Shown: positions 22,132 to 32,492, numbered from the stretch's first letter. The stretch: DNA of 45,301 nt from Lachnospira hominis (ex Liu et al. 2021) (GCF_014287955.1 NZ_JACOPD010000012.1:1-45301); one strand, 5' to 3'. The notes: generated by a model not told the origin, from the sequence alone. Translations and numbers: made by a program.

Positions 22132-24777
22132 CTACTGTTTTTTTAATCGTGCAAAGCCTGCAAGCATCTTTTTTATGCCATACTCCTGAAACTCCACAGT
22201 TACCATGTAGTCTCTTGTTGCCGCATCGATTGAAAGCACTTTTCCTTTGCCGAATTTCACATGTGAGACCATGTCTCCCACATTATAACCAAGTCGTGAC
22301 GAAAGACCTGAAGATGTCTGTCCTTGTGGTTGTGCACCAACACCCGTTTTTGCACTCGGATTATCAACATTTTTTGATATGTTTGAAACAGTTTTCCCTG
22401 ACTTTTTCAAATCGAATATATCCATAGGAAATTCTTTACCAAAGCCTACTTTTTTATTCGTCGATGCAGAAGAAACATTTTTTACGGCATCACGCTGTAC
22501 ACCCGTAAAAGTTCTTCCCGCACTACTATAACCTGTTGATGTACTTCCGTAATTTGTAACATTTCCTCGTTTTGCATATCCTGTTTTTCCCGAAATACTC
22601 ACACGGTTTGTATTATAGCTTGAATATGAAGTTGTATTGCCGCTTCCATATCTGCTTAATGCGTCTTTTGCACTCGCACGGAAATTAAATTTCGATGACT
22701 CTCCGGGCTCTGTCTCACCGCCAAAAGCAATCTTTGACTTATTATAACCTGTTGCCTGATTTTCAATATTTAAAAGTTCCTTTGGAATTTCATTGACAAA
22801 ACGTGATACTTTATTCATCTGTGTTTCACCATGAACCATACGCTGTTTTGCACTACTTATGTTCAGTTCTTTCTGTGCACGCGTAATTCCCACATAACAA
22901 AGACGGCGTTCTTCTTCTACATCCGTCGGGTCATCGGATACGATTGTCATATAGCTCGGAAAAAGTCCATCCTCAAGTCCTGTCATGTATACAATAGGAA
23001 ATTCCAAACCTTTTGCACTGTGGAGCGTCATAAGCATCACCTGATTGCCTGACTGGTCAAGATTATCAATATCAGCAATAAGTGCAACTTCAGACAAAAA
23101 TCCGCTCAATGTAGGCTTAAAATGTTCATTGTCAGCAACCTGAACATCCTCTCTGCCACCTGCAACAGATGTCGGTTCCAAAGTATTATTTACTGAATCA
23201 TCAAAATCATTTTGTGCATCTCCCACCTCGTAACTTACAATTTTATTGATAAATTCATCAATATTTTCCTGTCTGTTTTCTACTTCTTCTTTTGTTTCAC
23301 TCTCAGACAGATATTCTATATATCCTGTGTCTCTTACAACCGACTCAGTAAGTTCCTGTATTGACATATATTCCTGTTTTGCCTTAAATCCCAGAATAAG
23401 TGTCACAAAATTTTCTATCTTATTAAGAGAGCGTCCGATGTCAGGAATCTGCGAAGCATTACACAAAGCATCCCAGAATGTACATCCGTTATAATCTGCA
23501 AAATTCTGTATACGTTCGAGTGTTGTTGCACCGATTCCACGCTTTGGGACATTAATAATACGATGTACTGCCTGTGCATCCATTCCATTATCAATTGTTT
23601 TAAGATATGCAAGTATATCCTTAATCTCTTTTCGCTGATAGAAATTAACACCACCATATATCCTGTACGGAACATTTCTTACAATAAGACGTTCCTCGAG
23701 AAGTCTTGACTGTGCATTTGTTCTGTAAAGGATAGCTATATCATTATAGTTCCATCCATCTCTTACCTTTGCACAGATTCCATTTACAACGCCTTCCGCT
23801 TCTTTATATGCATCTTCATAAAGACAGAAATTAATCTTTTCGCCTTCATTATTAGCTGTCCAGAGCGTCTTGTCTTTTCTACCAAGATTATTTTTAATAA
23901 CACTGTTTGCCGCTTCAAGAATAGTCTTAGTTGAACGGTAATTCTGCTCAAGCTTTATTACTTTTGCAGAATCAAATGTATTTTCAAAATTAAGAATATT
24001 CTGGATATTGGCACCTCTGAACTTATATATTGACTGGTCATCATCACCGACAACACAGAGATTTCCATATTTTCCGGCAAGCATACTCACAAATTTAAAC
24101 TGCACTGTATTTGTATCCTGATACTCATCCACCATGATATAGCGGAATCTTTCCTGATATGCAAACAAAATGTCGTCATTTTGTTTAAAAAGCTCGACAG
24201 TTTTAAATATCAAATCATCAAAATCAAGTGCATTATTCGTTTTGAGCGTTTTCTGGTATTCACGATAAACACCGGCGATTCTTTTTGCATTATAATCGTT
24301 GCCTGCATTTATCTCCATCTCATCAGGAGTGACAAGCTCGTCCTTTGCCCTTGAAATCGCACTCATGATTGTGCGTTCTTTAAGCATTTTTGTGTCAATG
24401 TTAAGTTTTTTGCACGCTTCTTTTATAACACTTTTCTGGTCATCCGTATCATATATTGTAAAATTAGTATCATAACCCAGACGGTCTATGTATCTTCTAA
24501 GAATTCTTACACATGTCGAATGAAATGTACTTACCCACACCTGGCTTCCGAGCGGTGTTATCTTTTCCACACGCTCTTTCATCTCAGCTGCAGCTTTATT
24601 TGTAAATGTAATTGCAAGTATATTATATGGTGCAACATCGCAGTCCTCAATAAGATAGGCAATCCTGTGCGTAAGCACGCGTGTTTTGCCGCTTCCGGCA
24701 CCAGCTATTATAAGAAGCGGTCCTTCAGTTCTCTTGACTGCTCTTTTTTGCATATCATTTAAACCGTCTAAATTCAT
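22132..24777 (-). CDS. pcrA: ATP-dependent DNA helicase PcrA/UvrD
   Basis: An 881-residue UvrD-like superfamily 1 helicase. It has the Q-motif region LNDMQKRAV, Walker A GAGSGKT (about residues 26-32), motif II DEYQDT, motif III DDDQSIYKFRGA, motif V TLHSAKGLEFP and motif VI VGITRAQ. The C-terminal extension ends in the PcrA-type VGDMVSHVKFGKGKVLSID domain that contacts RNA polymerase. It unwinds DNA during repair and replication of rolling-circle plasmids. The ATG at 24777 follows GGAG; a longer start at 24816 lacks an RBS. Confidence 0.95.
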   Translation of the reverse strand: MNLDGLNDMQKRAVKRTEGPLLIIAGAGSGKTRVLTHRIAYLIEDCDVAPYNILAITFTNKAAAEMKERVEKITPLGSQVWVSTFHSTCVRILRRYIDRLGYDTNFTIYDTDDQKSVIKEACKKLNIDTKMLKERTIMSAISRAKDELVTPDEMEINAGNDYNAKRIAGVYREYQKTLKTNNALDFDDLIFKTVELFKQNDDILFAYQERFRYIMVDEYQDTNTVQFKFVSMLAGKYGNLCVVGDDDQSIYKFRGANIQNILNFENTFDSAKVIKLEQNYRSTKTILEAANSVIKNNLGRKDKTLWTANNEGEKINFCLYEDAYKEAEGVVNGICAKVRDGWNYNDIAILYRTNAQSRLLEERLIVRNVPYRIYGGVNFYQRKEIKDILAYLKTIDNGMDAQAVHRIINVPKRGIGATTLERIQNFADYNGCTFWDALCNASQIPDIGRSLNKIENFVTLILGFKAKQEYMSIQELTESVVRDTGYIEYLSESETKEEVENRQENIDEFINKIVSYEVGDAQNDFDDSVNNTLEPTSVAGGREDVQVADNEHFKPTLSGFLSEVALIADIDNLDQSGNQVMLMTLHSAKGLEFPIVYMTGLEDGLFPSYMTIVSDDPTDVEEERRLCYVGITRAQKELNISSAKQRMVHGETQMNKVSRFVNEIPKELLNIENQATGYNKSKIAFGGETEPGESSKFNFRASAKDALSRYGSGNTTSYSSYNTNRVSISGKTGYAKRGNVTNYGSTSTGYSSAGRTFTGVQRDAVKNVSSASTNKKVGFGKEFPMDIFDLKKSGKTVSNISKNVDNPSAKTGVGAQPQGQTSSGLSSRLGYNVGDMVSHVKFGKGKVLSIDAATRDYMVTVEFQEYGIKKMLAGFARLKKQ

Positions 24778-24806
24778 CTTACTTCTCCATATATTAAAAG
24801 TCAAAA

Positions 24807-24855
24807 TAACTGCCACGAAGTCACGGAGTTCATCCTATGCAACGCGGCAGTTTTA
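24807..24855 (-). terminator. Terminator between the PspA/SPFH operon and pcrA
   Basis: Arms AACTGCCACG and CGCGGCAGTT flank a 30-base loop; T-rich sequence follows on both strands. Confidence 0.7.
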
Positions 24856-24868
24856 TAATTAATATAAA

Positions 24869-25849
24869 TTAACCGATAAGTTTTTTACCACAGTTCGGGC
24901 AGAACTTGGCACCATTTACAGGTGTTCCGCACTCAGGACAGAACTTTGGTCCGTTACCTGTCTGTGCTGTTCCCGCCTGAGGCATGCCAGAAGCTGTATT
25001 AGCCTGATTCATATTATTCATCATCTGCTGACCGATTGCCATTCCCATCTGCATGCTCATCATATCACCCGCAATATTAGAACGTCCACCACCTTTTTCA
25101 AGTGAATCAGCCATAGCCATCTGTGAATACTTATTCATATCACCAACCATAGACTGTGAAGCAGCTTTAGTCTGCATCTTCTGAATCTCTTCAGGATATG
25201 AAAAGCTTGAAATCATGAAATCTGTTATTGTCAGACCAAGCTTACAAATCTGCATATCAAGGTCTTCCTTAATACCATTAGCTATCTCATATGCATTAGC
25301 CTGAAGATTGAACATATCTTTGCCTTCTTTACTTATCCACTTCATAAGAAGCTGATCAAGAACAGCAACTACACGTTCCTTAACATCATCAACTTTATAA
25401 ATCTGCTTTACACCGGCAATCTTATCAATAAGTGCTACATAATCATCTACCTTGAATGTAAATGTTCCGAAAGCTCTTATAGGCATACCACCCGGTGTTG
25501 CTGCTGACTGTGTTGGTATTGATATAGGATTCTTAGTTCCCCATTTAACTGTGAATTCCTTAGTATTTACAAAAAGAACTTCCGCTCTCATTCCACTGTT
25601 AAATCCAAACTTAAATCCCTTTAATGTAGAAAGGAATGGTATGATATCTGATTCAATATCAAAACTTCCTTCTTCTTTAAATATTCCTTCTATAACGCCA
25701 TTATACATAAAAATGGCATCCTGACCCGGTCTTATGATTAAGCGGCTTCCCTTTTTAATCTCGCGGTTAGTCCATTTCCAAAAAATAATGTCATCTCTGT
25801 ACTCTTCCCACTCAACGACGTTGGCCAGCTGTTTACCAAATAAACCCAT
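24869..25849 (-). CDS. SPFH-domain protein with C-terminal zinc ribbon (YdjI-like)
   Basis: The 326-residue protein has an N-terminal SPFH/virion-core-like domain (residues 1-220, with IIRPGQDAIFMYNGVIEGIF). A Met/Gln/Asn-rich linker follows, then a zinc ribbon FCPECGTPVNGAKFCPNCGK (about 303-322). In Bacillus subtilis the similar YdjI is encoded with a PspA homologue and works in membrane stress. Here the PspA gene lies 26 bases upstream in the same direction, which supports that role. Confidence 0.85.
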   Translation of the reverse strand: MGLFGKQLANVVEWEEYRDDIIFWKWTNREIKKGSRLIIRPGQDAIFMYNGVIEGIFKEEGSFDIESDIIPFLSTLKGFKFGFNSGMRAEVLFVNTKEFTVKWGTKNPISIPTQSAATPGGMPIRAFGTFTFKVDDYVALIDKIAGVKQIYKVDDVKERVVAVLDQLLMKWISKEGKDMFNLQANAYEIANGIKEDLDMQICKLGLTITDFMISSFSYPEEIQKMQTKAASQSMVGDMNKYSQMAMADSLEKGGGRSNIAGDMMSMQMGMAIGQQMMNNMNQANTASGMPQAGTAQTGNGPKFCPECGTPVNGAKFCPNCGKKLIG

Positions 25850-25875
25850 TATTTTACTCCTTTAACTTATAAAAA

Positions 25876-26559
25876 TTATAAGCCCATCTTAGCCTTTAAA
25901 GCTGCAAGTTCATCATCAACAGCAGCATTATTTGGTGCTTCATCGTACTTTGCTGCAAGATTATCAATATTGGTATCTTCCTGTGAAGAATTGAGTTCTG
26001 CCATTGCATTAGCCTCATCAAGCATCTTGTTTGCCTTTGCTTCCATTCTTGTAAATGCTTCCATGCTGTTATTAGCACCTGTTACGCTTGTGCCAACTTT
26101 ATTAATTCTCTCTTGAGCTTTTGCGGCCTTAACTGTAGCTTTAATTGCTGCTCTTCTTGCCTCAAGATTATCAATATCTTTTACAAGCTTATCATGCATC
26201 TGGCGCATCTTTGATGCATTATCTGCTGCCACATTGTATGCCTGCTGAAGTGCTGTCTGAGTTGTAACAAGCTGCTGCTTCTTCTCAAGAAAACTTCTTG
26301 CATCAGCTTCATTGCCTGCTGTAAGTGCCTTCTCAGCATATGACTGCATCTTATTAATCTGCTCTGTACACTCGTCAAGTTCTCTCTTTGCTCTTGTCTC
26401 TTCTGCCATAACAGAAGCAGTTTCAGCCTTTACCTTGCCAAGATCGCTCTCTAAATTTCTCATGTACTGATCAATCATCTTTTCAGGATCCTCACACTTA
26501 TCAAGAAGTGCATTGATATTAGATGCCATAATGTCCTTAAATCTTGTTAAAATACCCAT
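25876..26559 (-). CDS. pspA: PspA/IM30 family phage-shock protein
   Basis: The 227-residue coiled-coil protein begins MGILTRFKDIMASNINALLD and has the family segment DPEKMIDQYMRNLESDLGKV (about residues 23-42), followed by long helices with few Pro or Gly. PspA proteins oligomerise on the inner membrane under stress. The ATG at 26559 follows GGAGG. It is the first gene of the two-gene operon with the SPFH/zinc-ribbon protein. Confidence 0.9.
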   Translation of the reverse strand: MGILTRFKDIMASNINALLDKCEDPEKMIDQYMRNLESDLGKVKAETASVMAEETRAKRELDECTEQINKMQSYAEKALTAGNEADARSFLEKKQQLVTTQTALQQAYNVAADNASKMRQMHDKLVKDIDNLEARRAAIKATVKAAKAQERINKVGTSVTGANNSMEAFTRMEAKANKMLDEANAMAELNSSQEDTNIDNLAAKYDEAPNNAAVDDELAALKAKMGL

Positions 26560-26683
26560 AAAATCCTCCTCTGCAAAAGCCCCACATTTACACAATGGAT
26601 TTTGCTAAAAATATTTTTTATCATCGGCATTTTGCCGTGCTATGAGATAATTATATAATATATGTACTTAATTGTCACGCTAT

Positions 26684-27523
26684 TTATTCAAGATTTAATT
26701 TTCTGTCCAAAATATAAATACTTATAAAATTATATACTATTATTAAAATCACAGATATTATGCCTGCCATTATAAAAGTGCCCTTTACAAAATCAATTGT
26801 TGCGGCATCTGACTGCGGCATCTGCATAACCTCCATAAAATTACCTCCATACATAATAATACAGAGAATTACAAGTCCTATAAGCGAAAGAATCTGTCCG
26901 ACAAAATAAAGAATTATATACCACACAAAAGCCATAATTCCTTTACTTGAATATGACAGGCTTCCCAGGTCAAGGCATACATAAAATGTGCTCAATGCCG
27001 AAATTATCGAAATAATAATATATAACACTGTAATTGCAACAACAGTCCCTGTTATACCTGATATAACCATCCCTGTTGCAGTTCCGTCTGTCTCTGCCGA
27101 CATGAACATTTTAAGTTTTTTTATCCATGAATATTTTAAATCACCTGTGATAAATCCTATTGACAGCATCAAAACAATGAAATCTGCAGCAAACCATATT
27201 ATTGAAGCAATCATTTTACTAAAATGAAGGCTGGCTGCAGATACAGGAAGTGTGTGCATGAGATAACCTTCATCCTTTAAAAGATTATTCCTGTATCTTA
27301 ATATTGACATTACAAGTGTAATAATAAACATCACAATAAGTGCAATAACAGCTCCTGCAACAGCAAATCTGTAAATTGTTGAAAACACAGGATTGCCACC
27401 CATAGCTGTATTTATCTTATATGCACCAAATGTAACAATACTTAAAATCATAACAACAATATATATACCGGCATACATAAACCCTTGACTTTTCATCTCA
27501 TATTTTATAAGTTTACCTAACAT
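26684..27523 (-). CDS. ABC transporter permease
   Basis: The 279-residue protein has six predicted membrane segments (about residues 16-34, 52-72, 102-124, 152-175, 197-220 and 249-270) as in ABC-2-type permeases of YtrC/YtrD type. Its start overlaps the ATPase stop by seven bases (27517-27523), with GGGAGG inside the ATPase gene. The substrate is not known; YtrA-regulated exporters often respond to wall-active antibiotics. Confidence 0.85.
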   Translation of the reverse strand: MLGKLIKYEMKSQGFMYAGIYIVVMILSIVTFGAYKINTAMGGNPVFSTIYRFAVAGAVIALIVMFIITLVMSILRYRNNLLKDEGYLMHTLPVSAASLHFSKMIASIIWFAADFIVLMLSIGFITGDLKYSWIKKLKMFMSAETDGTATGMVISGITGTVVAITVLYIIISIISALSTFYVCLDLGSLSYSSKGIMAFVWYIILYFVGQILSLIGLVILCIIMYGGNFMEVMQMPQSDAATIDFVKGTFIMAGIISVILIIVYNFISIYILDRKLNLE

Positions 27524-28215
27524 GCGAATACCTCCCTGAATAACGAATCAATACTCATATTTTTTTCTTCCCTGATAACATCAACATCCTTATGAAAAAC
27601 TATTTCTCCATTTTTTATAAAAACAACATCATCCAGAACTTTCTCAACATCACTTATAAGATGCGTTGTAATAATAACACTTGCATTTTCGTTATAATTT
27701 GTAAGAATAGTCTTTAAAATATAATCTCTTGCCGCCGGGTCAACGCCACCCATAGGCTCATCTAAAAGATACACCTCTGCTTCCCTGCTCATAACAAGAA
27801 CAAGCTGCACTTTCTCCCTTGTTCCTTTTGAAAGCTGTTTAATTTTTGAATTCTTTGAAATATTAAGGCTTTCAAGCATCTGTTCAGCCCTGTCTCTTCT
27901 GAAATCTTCATAAAAATCCTCAAAAAAGTTAATTGTATCTTTTACTCTCATATTTGGTGAAAAATATGTACGTTCCGGAAGGTATGAAACAATCTTTTTG
28001 GTCTCAATTCCTATACTCTTTCCGCTTATTGTCACTTCACCATCATTTTTATTTAAAATACCGGCAAGTATTTTTATAAGAGTTGTCTTTCCACTTCCAT
28101 TCGGTCCAAGAATTCCTATTATTCTTCCTCTTTCGAGTGACAAATCAAGTTCTTTTATAACCGGAATTTTTCCATAACTTTTTTTAAGTCCCTTACATTC
28201 TACTAATACATCCAT
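27517..28215 (-). CDS. ABC transporter ATP-binding protein
   Basis: The 232-residue ATPase has Walker A GPNGSGKTT (about residues 38-46), Q-loop SYLPERTYF, signature LSKGTREKVQL, Walker B VYLLDEPMGGVD and an H-loop in ITTHLISD. It pairs with the overlapping permease and is preceded by a YtrA-type GntR regulator, the usual order for this exporter type. Confidence 0.93.
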   Translation of the reverse strand: MDVLVECKGLKKSYGKIPVIKELDLSLERGRIIGILGPNGSGKTTLIKILAGILNKNDGEVTISGKSIGIETKKIVSYLPERTYFSPNMRVKDTINFFEDFYEDFRRDRAEQMLESLNISKNSKIKQLSKGTREKVQLVLVMSREAEVYLLDEPMGGVDPAARDYILKTILTNYNENASVIITTHLISDVEKVLDDVVFIKNGEIVFHKDVDVIREEKNMSIDSLFREVFAC

Positions 28216-28262
28216 AAAAATCTCCTTATTTCCCTGTAAGATTTAACATCCTGTTCGTTATC

Positions 28263-28631
28263 TTATTTACTGCCTGATATATAATCTGCAAGAATCTTTA
28301 CTACTTCATCTTTTTCATAACCAAGGCTTTTCATATTTTCAATAAAGGCGTCCGCATATTGTTTTGTAAGTTCTTTTTGAAGCTGCTGCGACTTATCAGC
28401 CTGTTTGCTCACATAACGTCCGGAAGTTCTTATTGAGTAAAGATAACCTTCATTTTCAAGCTGTGACAGTGCTTTCTGCATTGTATTCGGATTAACTCCG
28501 GCTGTTACTGCCAGCTCCCTGACAGCCGGAAGTTTCTCATCTGCCTGAAGTTCACCAGTTGCAATACACTTTTTTATCTGTTCAATTATCTGTAGATAAA
28601 TAGGTGTATTCTCATCAAAGTTCCATTCCAA
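28263..28631 (-). CDS. GntR family regulator, YtrA subfamily
   Basis: The 122-residue protein is short, as in the YtrA subgroup: a winged helix over residues 8-75 (TPIYLQIIEQIKKCIATGEL, LPAVRELAVTAGVNPNTMQK and RTSGRYVS) and a small helical tail for dimerisation. It starts at a TTG with GAGGTG 5 bases upstream. It heads the operon with the ABC ATPase and permease and should repress it through the palindrome in its promoter. Confidence 0.9.
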   Translation of the reverse strand: MEWNFDENTPIYLQIIEQIKKCIATGELQADEKLPAVRELAVTAGVNPNTMQKALSQLENEGYLYSIRTSGRYVSKQADKSQQLQKELTKQYADAFIENMKSLGYEKDEVVKILADYISGSK

Positions 28632-28648
28632 ATAATCACCTCTTATTT

Positions 28649-28702
28649 TGTATTATTGTATTACTCATATAGTACAATAATACAGTTTTATTTTTTTGTC
28701 AA
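28649..28702 (-). promoter_or_regulatory. Promoter and palindromic operator of the GntR-ABC operon
   Basis: TGTATTATTGTA (28649-28660) and TACAATAATACA (28673-28684) form a perfect 12-bp inverted repeat with a 12-base spacer. On the minus strand TTGACA (28697-28702) and TATTGT (28674-28679) are 17 bases apart, so the operator overlaps the -10. Confidence 0.8.
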
Positions 28703-28747
28703 TAAGATTTTTATATAACATTTTTTACTTTTGGATGTATATGCCTC

Positions 28748-28776
28748 TTGTCATATGGTTTTTAATACTATATAAT
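28748..28776 (+). promoter_or_regulatory. Promoter of the DUF1836 gene
   Basis: TTGTCA (28748-28753), 17-base spacer, TATAAT (28771-28776). Confidence 0.75.
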
Positions 28777-28816
28777 AGAGTACAGACATAAACTTTAAGA
28801 AGAAACGAGGGTTACT

Positions 28817-29452
28817 ATGGCTAACGATAACAAAGAGCTTGTATCATCAATGCTTCGCAAGATGACAAAGCTTAATTATATAAAGCCGGGCGATGTTCCC
28901 GGCATCAATCTTTACATGGATCAGGTTACAACTTTTATGGATGAACATTTAAGTGACAGTAAACGCCATGAAGATGACAAGATTCTTACTAAGACAATGA
29001 TTAATAATTATACAAAAAACAATCTTCTTCCGCCTCCCGTCAAAAAAAAGTATTCAAGGGATCATCTTTATATTCTTGCTTTTATTTACTACCTGAAAAA
29101 TCTTCTTTCAATAAGCGATATACAAAAGCTTATTAATCCGCTTACTGAAAATTGTTTTGATACAGACAAAACACCTGATATGGAAGATATATACAGAGAA
29201 GTATTTAACTTATGCAAATCACAAGCCGCAGCTCTCTCAAGAGATACACTTGAAAAAGCACGCATTGCCGGCAAGTCATTTGAATATGTTGAAGATGAAG
29301 AACAGCGTGATTTCCTTGAGTTATTCAGTCTTATATCACTTTTAAGTTTTGATGTTTATATGAAAAAAAATATGATTGAAACACTTATTGATGATTACTC
29401 TTCAAAGCATATCAAAGACAATAAATCTAATGAAAAAGATAATAAGAAATAA
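28817..29452 (+). CDS. DUF1836 domain protein
   Basis: The 211-residue protein shows the DUF1836 pattern: an N-terminal part with VTTFMDEHL, then DKILTKTMINNYTKNNLLPP and KKYSRDHLYILAFIYYLKNL, which looks like a MerR-like winged helix for DNA binding. It ends in a basic tail (KDNKSNEKDNKK). The function is unknown; a regulatory role is inferred from the fold. GAGGG precedes the ATG and a bidirectional terminator follows. Confidence 0.85.
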   Translation: MANDNKELVSSMLRKMTKLNYIKPGDVPGINLYMDQVTTFMDEHLSDSKRHEDDKILTKTMINNYTKNNLLPPPVKKKYSRDHLYILAFIYYLKNLLSISDIQKLINPLTENCFDTDKTPDMEDIYREVFNLCKSQAAALSRDTLEKARIAGKSFEYVEDEEQRDFLELFSLISLLSFDVYMKKNMIETLIDDYSSKHIKDNKSNEKDNKK

Positions 29453-29479
29453 ATATTTTTATCAGAATTTTATATTATA

Positions 29480-29556
29480 AAATCCCGGATGATTGTGACG
29501 AGTCCATATACTAAATTATGGAAAATCATTTTATACAATCATCCGGGATTTTTATT
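29480..29556. terminator. Bidirectional terminator between DUF1836 and yerC
   Basis: A perfect 17-bp stem: arms at 29480-29496 and 29535-29551 (core TCCCGGATGATTGT), followed by T runs on both strands. It serves the two convergent genes. Confidence 0.9.
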
Positions 29557-29570
29557 TACACAATTATCAT

Positions 29571-29876
29571 TTATTCTTCTGTTTCTTCCAGCATATTGAG
29601 TCTTTTAAATACTCGGTCATATCCATCGTTGCCATAATTAAGTGAACGATTTACCCTGCTTATTGTTGCAGTTGATGCTCCTGTCTTTTCTGCTATATCA
29701 AGATATGTCTTATGTTCCCTTAACATCTTTGCAACTTCAAATCTCTGAGCCAATGAGAGTAATTCATTGATTGTGCATACATCTTCAAAGAAATCAAAAC
29801 ACTCATCCTTATTTTCAAGACTGAGAACAGCCTCGAAAAGCTGCTCAACCGCCGGAGTTTTTAATTTACTGTTCAT
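29571..29876 (-). CDS. YerC/YecD family TrpR-related protein
   Basis: The 101-residue protein has the TrpR-like helix-turn-helix: ELLSLAQRFEVAKMLREHKT, then YLDIAEKTGASTATISRVNR and SLNYGNDGY. The family is conserved next to pcrA or in peptidoglycan loci of Firmicutes; its targets are unknown. The ATG at 29876 follows GGTAGGTG. A longer form from 29906 has no better site. Confidence 0.85.
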   Translation of the reverse strand: MNSKLKTPAVEQLFEAVLSLENKDECFDFFEDVCTINELLSLAQRFEVAKMLREHKTYLDIAEKTGASTATISRVNRSLNYGNDGYDRVFKRLNMLEETEE

Positions 29877-29978
29877 ACACCTACCCCATTTCTGCGACTT
29901 TAACACAAAAGCCTTTTTAAATAACCATTTAATATTTTAACACAGTAAAGTTTGAAAGTAAATAGCCTGTAAATCATA

Positions 29979-32492
29979 TTATTCTGTTCTTAATGCAACA
30001 ACCGGATCTTTCTTTGCCGCCATCTTAGCCGGAATAAGTCCTGCTATTGTTGTAAGCAGCATGCTTATAATAACAAGAATCACTGCACCTGCAACAGGAA
30101 GCTGTGCCACATTAGAAATATCTGTTACATTTTTTATAACAGCATTAGCCGGTATACACAAAATCAATGTTATTATTATACCCATCGCCCCTGATACAAA
30201 ACCTTCAATAAGAGTTTCTGCATTAAATACTCTTGATACATCCTTCTTTGATGCACCTATACTTCTTAAAACACCAATTTCTTTTGTTCTCTCTAGAACT
30301 GAAATGTATGTTATAATTCCAATCATTATTGATGAAACCACAAGGGAAATCGCTACAAATGCAATTAAAACCGAAGAAATTGCTGTAATAATAGTACTTA
30401 CAGATGACATAAGGATTCCTACATAATCAGTATAATTTATTGTATCCTCATCTCTTCCATCAGCTGTTACTTCGTCATTATAATTCTTAATAAAATCCTG
30501 AAGTTTTTCTTTTGAATCAAAATCTTTAGCATATATATCAATCTCTGAAGGGTTGTCTTCACTTGCTATGCCAAGTAATGATTTGTTATTTTCAAGTGTT
30601 GAAATTGATGTCTTATCATTATCAAATGACATTCCTGTAAATACATCTTTTTCAGGGTCTGCGAGCTGCTGTTTTACAATCTGTGTTTCATTTACTTTTT
30701 CAATTATATGAGGCATTAAATCCTTTGTATATGCAACACCACTGCTTACTGAAACACTTGCCGCGTCAGGATTTTTTCTTATAATTCCTGCAATCTTAAC
30801 CTCTTCAGCATTATTCACAACTGTTGTCATATATTCATCATCATGTGATGCATCTTCCCATATTCCAAATGTGTCATTATATCTGTACAAATCTGTAGGA
30901 AGAACAAGTTTGAACTTCTTGTCAAGGACTTCATCATATGTATACTGTGTTTCTTCTGTCTCATATGAATTTCCAGCCATAACATTCTTAAAAATTTTCT
31001 TTACTTCGGCCGGATCCTTAAATCCAAGTGAATACAATGTATAGTCATCTATCTCATTATTTTCATCTACCACAAGCATAACTTCGTTGTAATTATCTGC
31101 CCAGCTTCCGGCTATAAGATCATACTGTTCATCAAGCATCTGTCTGTTATCAAAAAGACGTGACCATACACTTGTATTCTGCATGCCCGCTGACATCATG
31201 CCGTCACCTGATACAGACATTCCATACATATTTTCCATAACAGAACTTGGATTAAGCTGTGTAACACCATCTGATGTATCAGTTGAATAAATGTATAACG
31301 GAACATCATAACTATATTGTATATCACTTATATAACCATCAACATCACTCTTATGATTTTCAAGATATGACTTAAATGCTTTAAGATTATTGCTGTTTAC
31401 CTCAGCAACCATACTGTTTACCATATCAGTCATAATGTTATTACTGTAAATCTTATCCTTGTCATGATCAACATTTTTATCTTTATTACCCATCATATTC
31501 TCAATCATGCTGCTGACATCGACACTTTCTTTCTGAAGCTGTATAGGATAACTTGAAAGTGTATCTCTCTGCACGCGGTCAATATAATTCTGAATACCAT
31601 TGGATATTGACAAGATAAGTGCAATACCTATAATTCCGATACTTCCAGCAAAAGCAGTAAGGATTGTCCTTGTCTTTTTTGTCATAAGATTATTAAGACT
31701 AAGGCTTAACGCTGTAAAAAATGACATAGATGTCTTCTTTTTCTTTGTTTTACCAGACTTTTTATCAGTTAAAGAATCCTCATCTGTCTTCGTTGCAATA
31801 TTATCGTCTTCACCATTATATGGATTACTGTCATCCGTTATTGTTCCATCAAGAAGTCTTATTATTCTTGTTGAATACTGTGTTGCAAGTTCCGGATTGT
31901 GCGTTACCATTATTATAAGCCTGTCTTTTGAAATCTCTTTTAGCAAATCCATTATCTGGATACTTGTCTGTGTATCAAGTGCTCCTGTAGGTTCATCTGC
32001 AAGAAGTATATCCGGGTCATTGACAAGTGCTCTCGCTATTGCAACTCTCTGCATCTGTCCACCTGACATCTGATTCGGTTTCTTATGAATCTGCTCCTTG
32101 AGACCTACTTTTTCAAGTGCTTCTGTTGCACGCTGTCTTCTCTCGGCTTTTGACACACCAGACAATGTAAGTGCAAGTTCAACATTTGACAAAACTGTCT
32201 GATGCGGAATAAGATTATAGCTTTGGAATACGAATCCAATAGAATTATTTCTGTATGCATCCCAATCCCTGTCTTTAAAATCTTTTGTCGATCTGCCATT
32301 AATCTTCAAATCACCGCTTGTGTACTTATCAAGTCCTCCTATTATATTAAGAAGAGTGGTCTTTCCACATCCTGATTGGCCCAATATTGAAACAAATTCA
32401 CTGTCACGGAACTTCAAATCTATCCCTTTAAGAGCTTCAACCGATGTCGTCCCCGTAACATAAGTTTTTCTTATTCCATTTAACTCAAGCAT
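29979..32492 (-). CDS. ABC transporter fusion, ATPase plus FtsX-type permease (MacB-like)
   Basis: The 837-residue protein joins an N-terminal ATPase (residues 1-230: GQSGCGKTT, MSGGQMQRVAIARAL, ILLADEPTGALD) to a permease. A Lys-rich linker is followed by a first membrane helix (about 278-296), a long extracytoplasmic region of about 370 residues and three C-terminal helices with the FtsX motif ERTKEIGVLRSIGASKKDV. This is the MacB-type mechanotransmission layout in one chain. Such proteins in Firmicutes export or resist peptides; the substrate is unknown. AAAGGA precedes the ATG. Confidence 0.9.
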   Translation of the reverse strand: MLELNGIRKTYVTGTTSVEALKGIDLKFRDSEFVSILGQSGCGKTTLLNIIGGLDKYTSGDLKINGRSTKDFKDRDWDAYRNNSIGFVFQSYNLIPHQTVLSNVELALTLSGVSKAERRQRATEALEKVGLKEQIHKKPNQMSGGQMQRVAIARALVNDPDILLADEPTGALDTQTSIQIMDLLKEISKDRLIIMVTHNPELATQYSTRIIRLLDGTITDDSNPYNGEDDNIATKTDEDSLTDKKSGKTKKKKTSMSFFTALSLSLNNLMTKKTRTILTAFAGSIGIIGIALILSISNGIQNYIDRVQRDTLSSYPIQLQKESVDVSSMIENMMGNKDKNVDHDKDKIYSNNIMTDMVNSMVAEVNSNNLKAFKSYLENHKSDVDGYISDIQYSYDVPLYIYSTDTSDGVTQLNPSSVMENMYGMSVSGDGMMSAGMQNTSVWSRLFDNRQMLDEQYDLIAGSWADNYNEVMLVVDENNEIDDYTLYSLGFKDPAEVKKIFKNVMAGNSYETEETQYTYDEVLDKKFKLVLPTDLYRYNDTFGIWEDASHDDEYMTTVVNNAEEVKIAGIIRKNPDAASVSVSSGVAYTKDLMPHIIEKVNETQIVKQQLADPEKDVFTGMSFDNDKTSISTLENNKSLLGIASEDNPSEIDIYAKDFDSKEKLQDFIKNYNDEVTADGRDEDTINYTDYVGILMSSVSTIITAISSVLIAFVAISLVVSSIMIGIITYISVLERTKEIGVLRSIGASKKDVSRVFNAETLIEGFVSGAMGIIITLILCIPANAVIKNVTDISNVAQLPVAGAVILVIISMLLTTIAGLIPAKMAAKKDPVVALRTE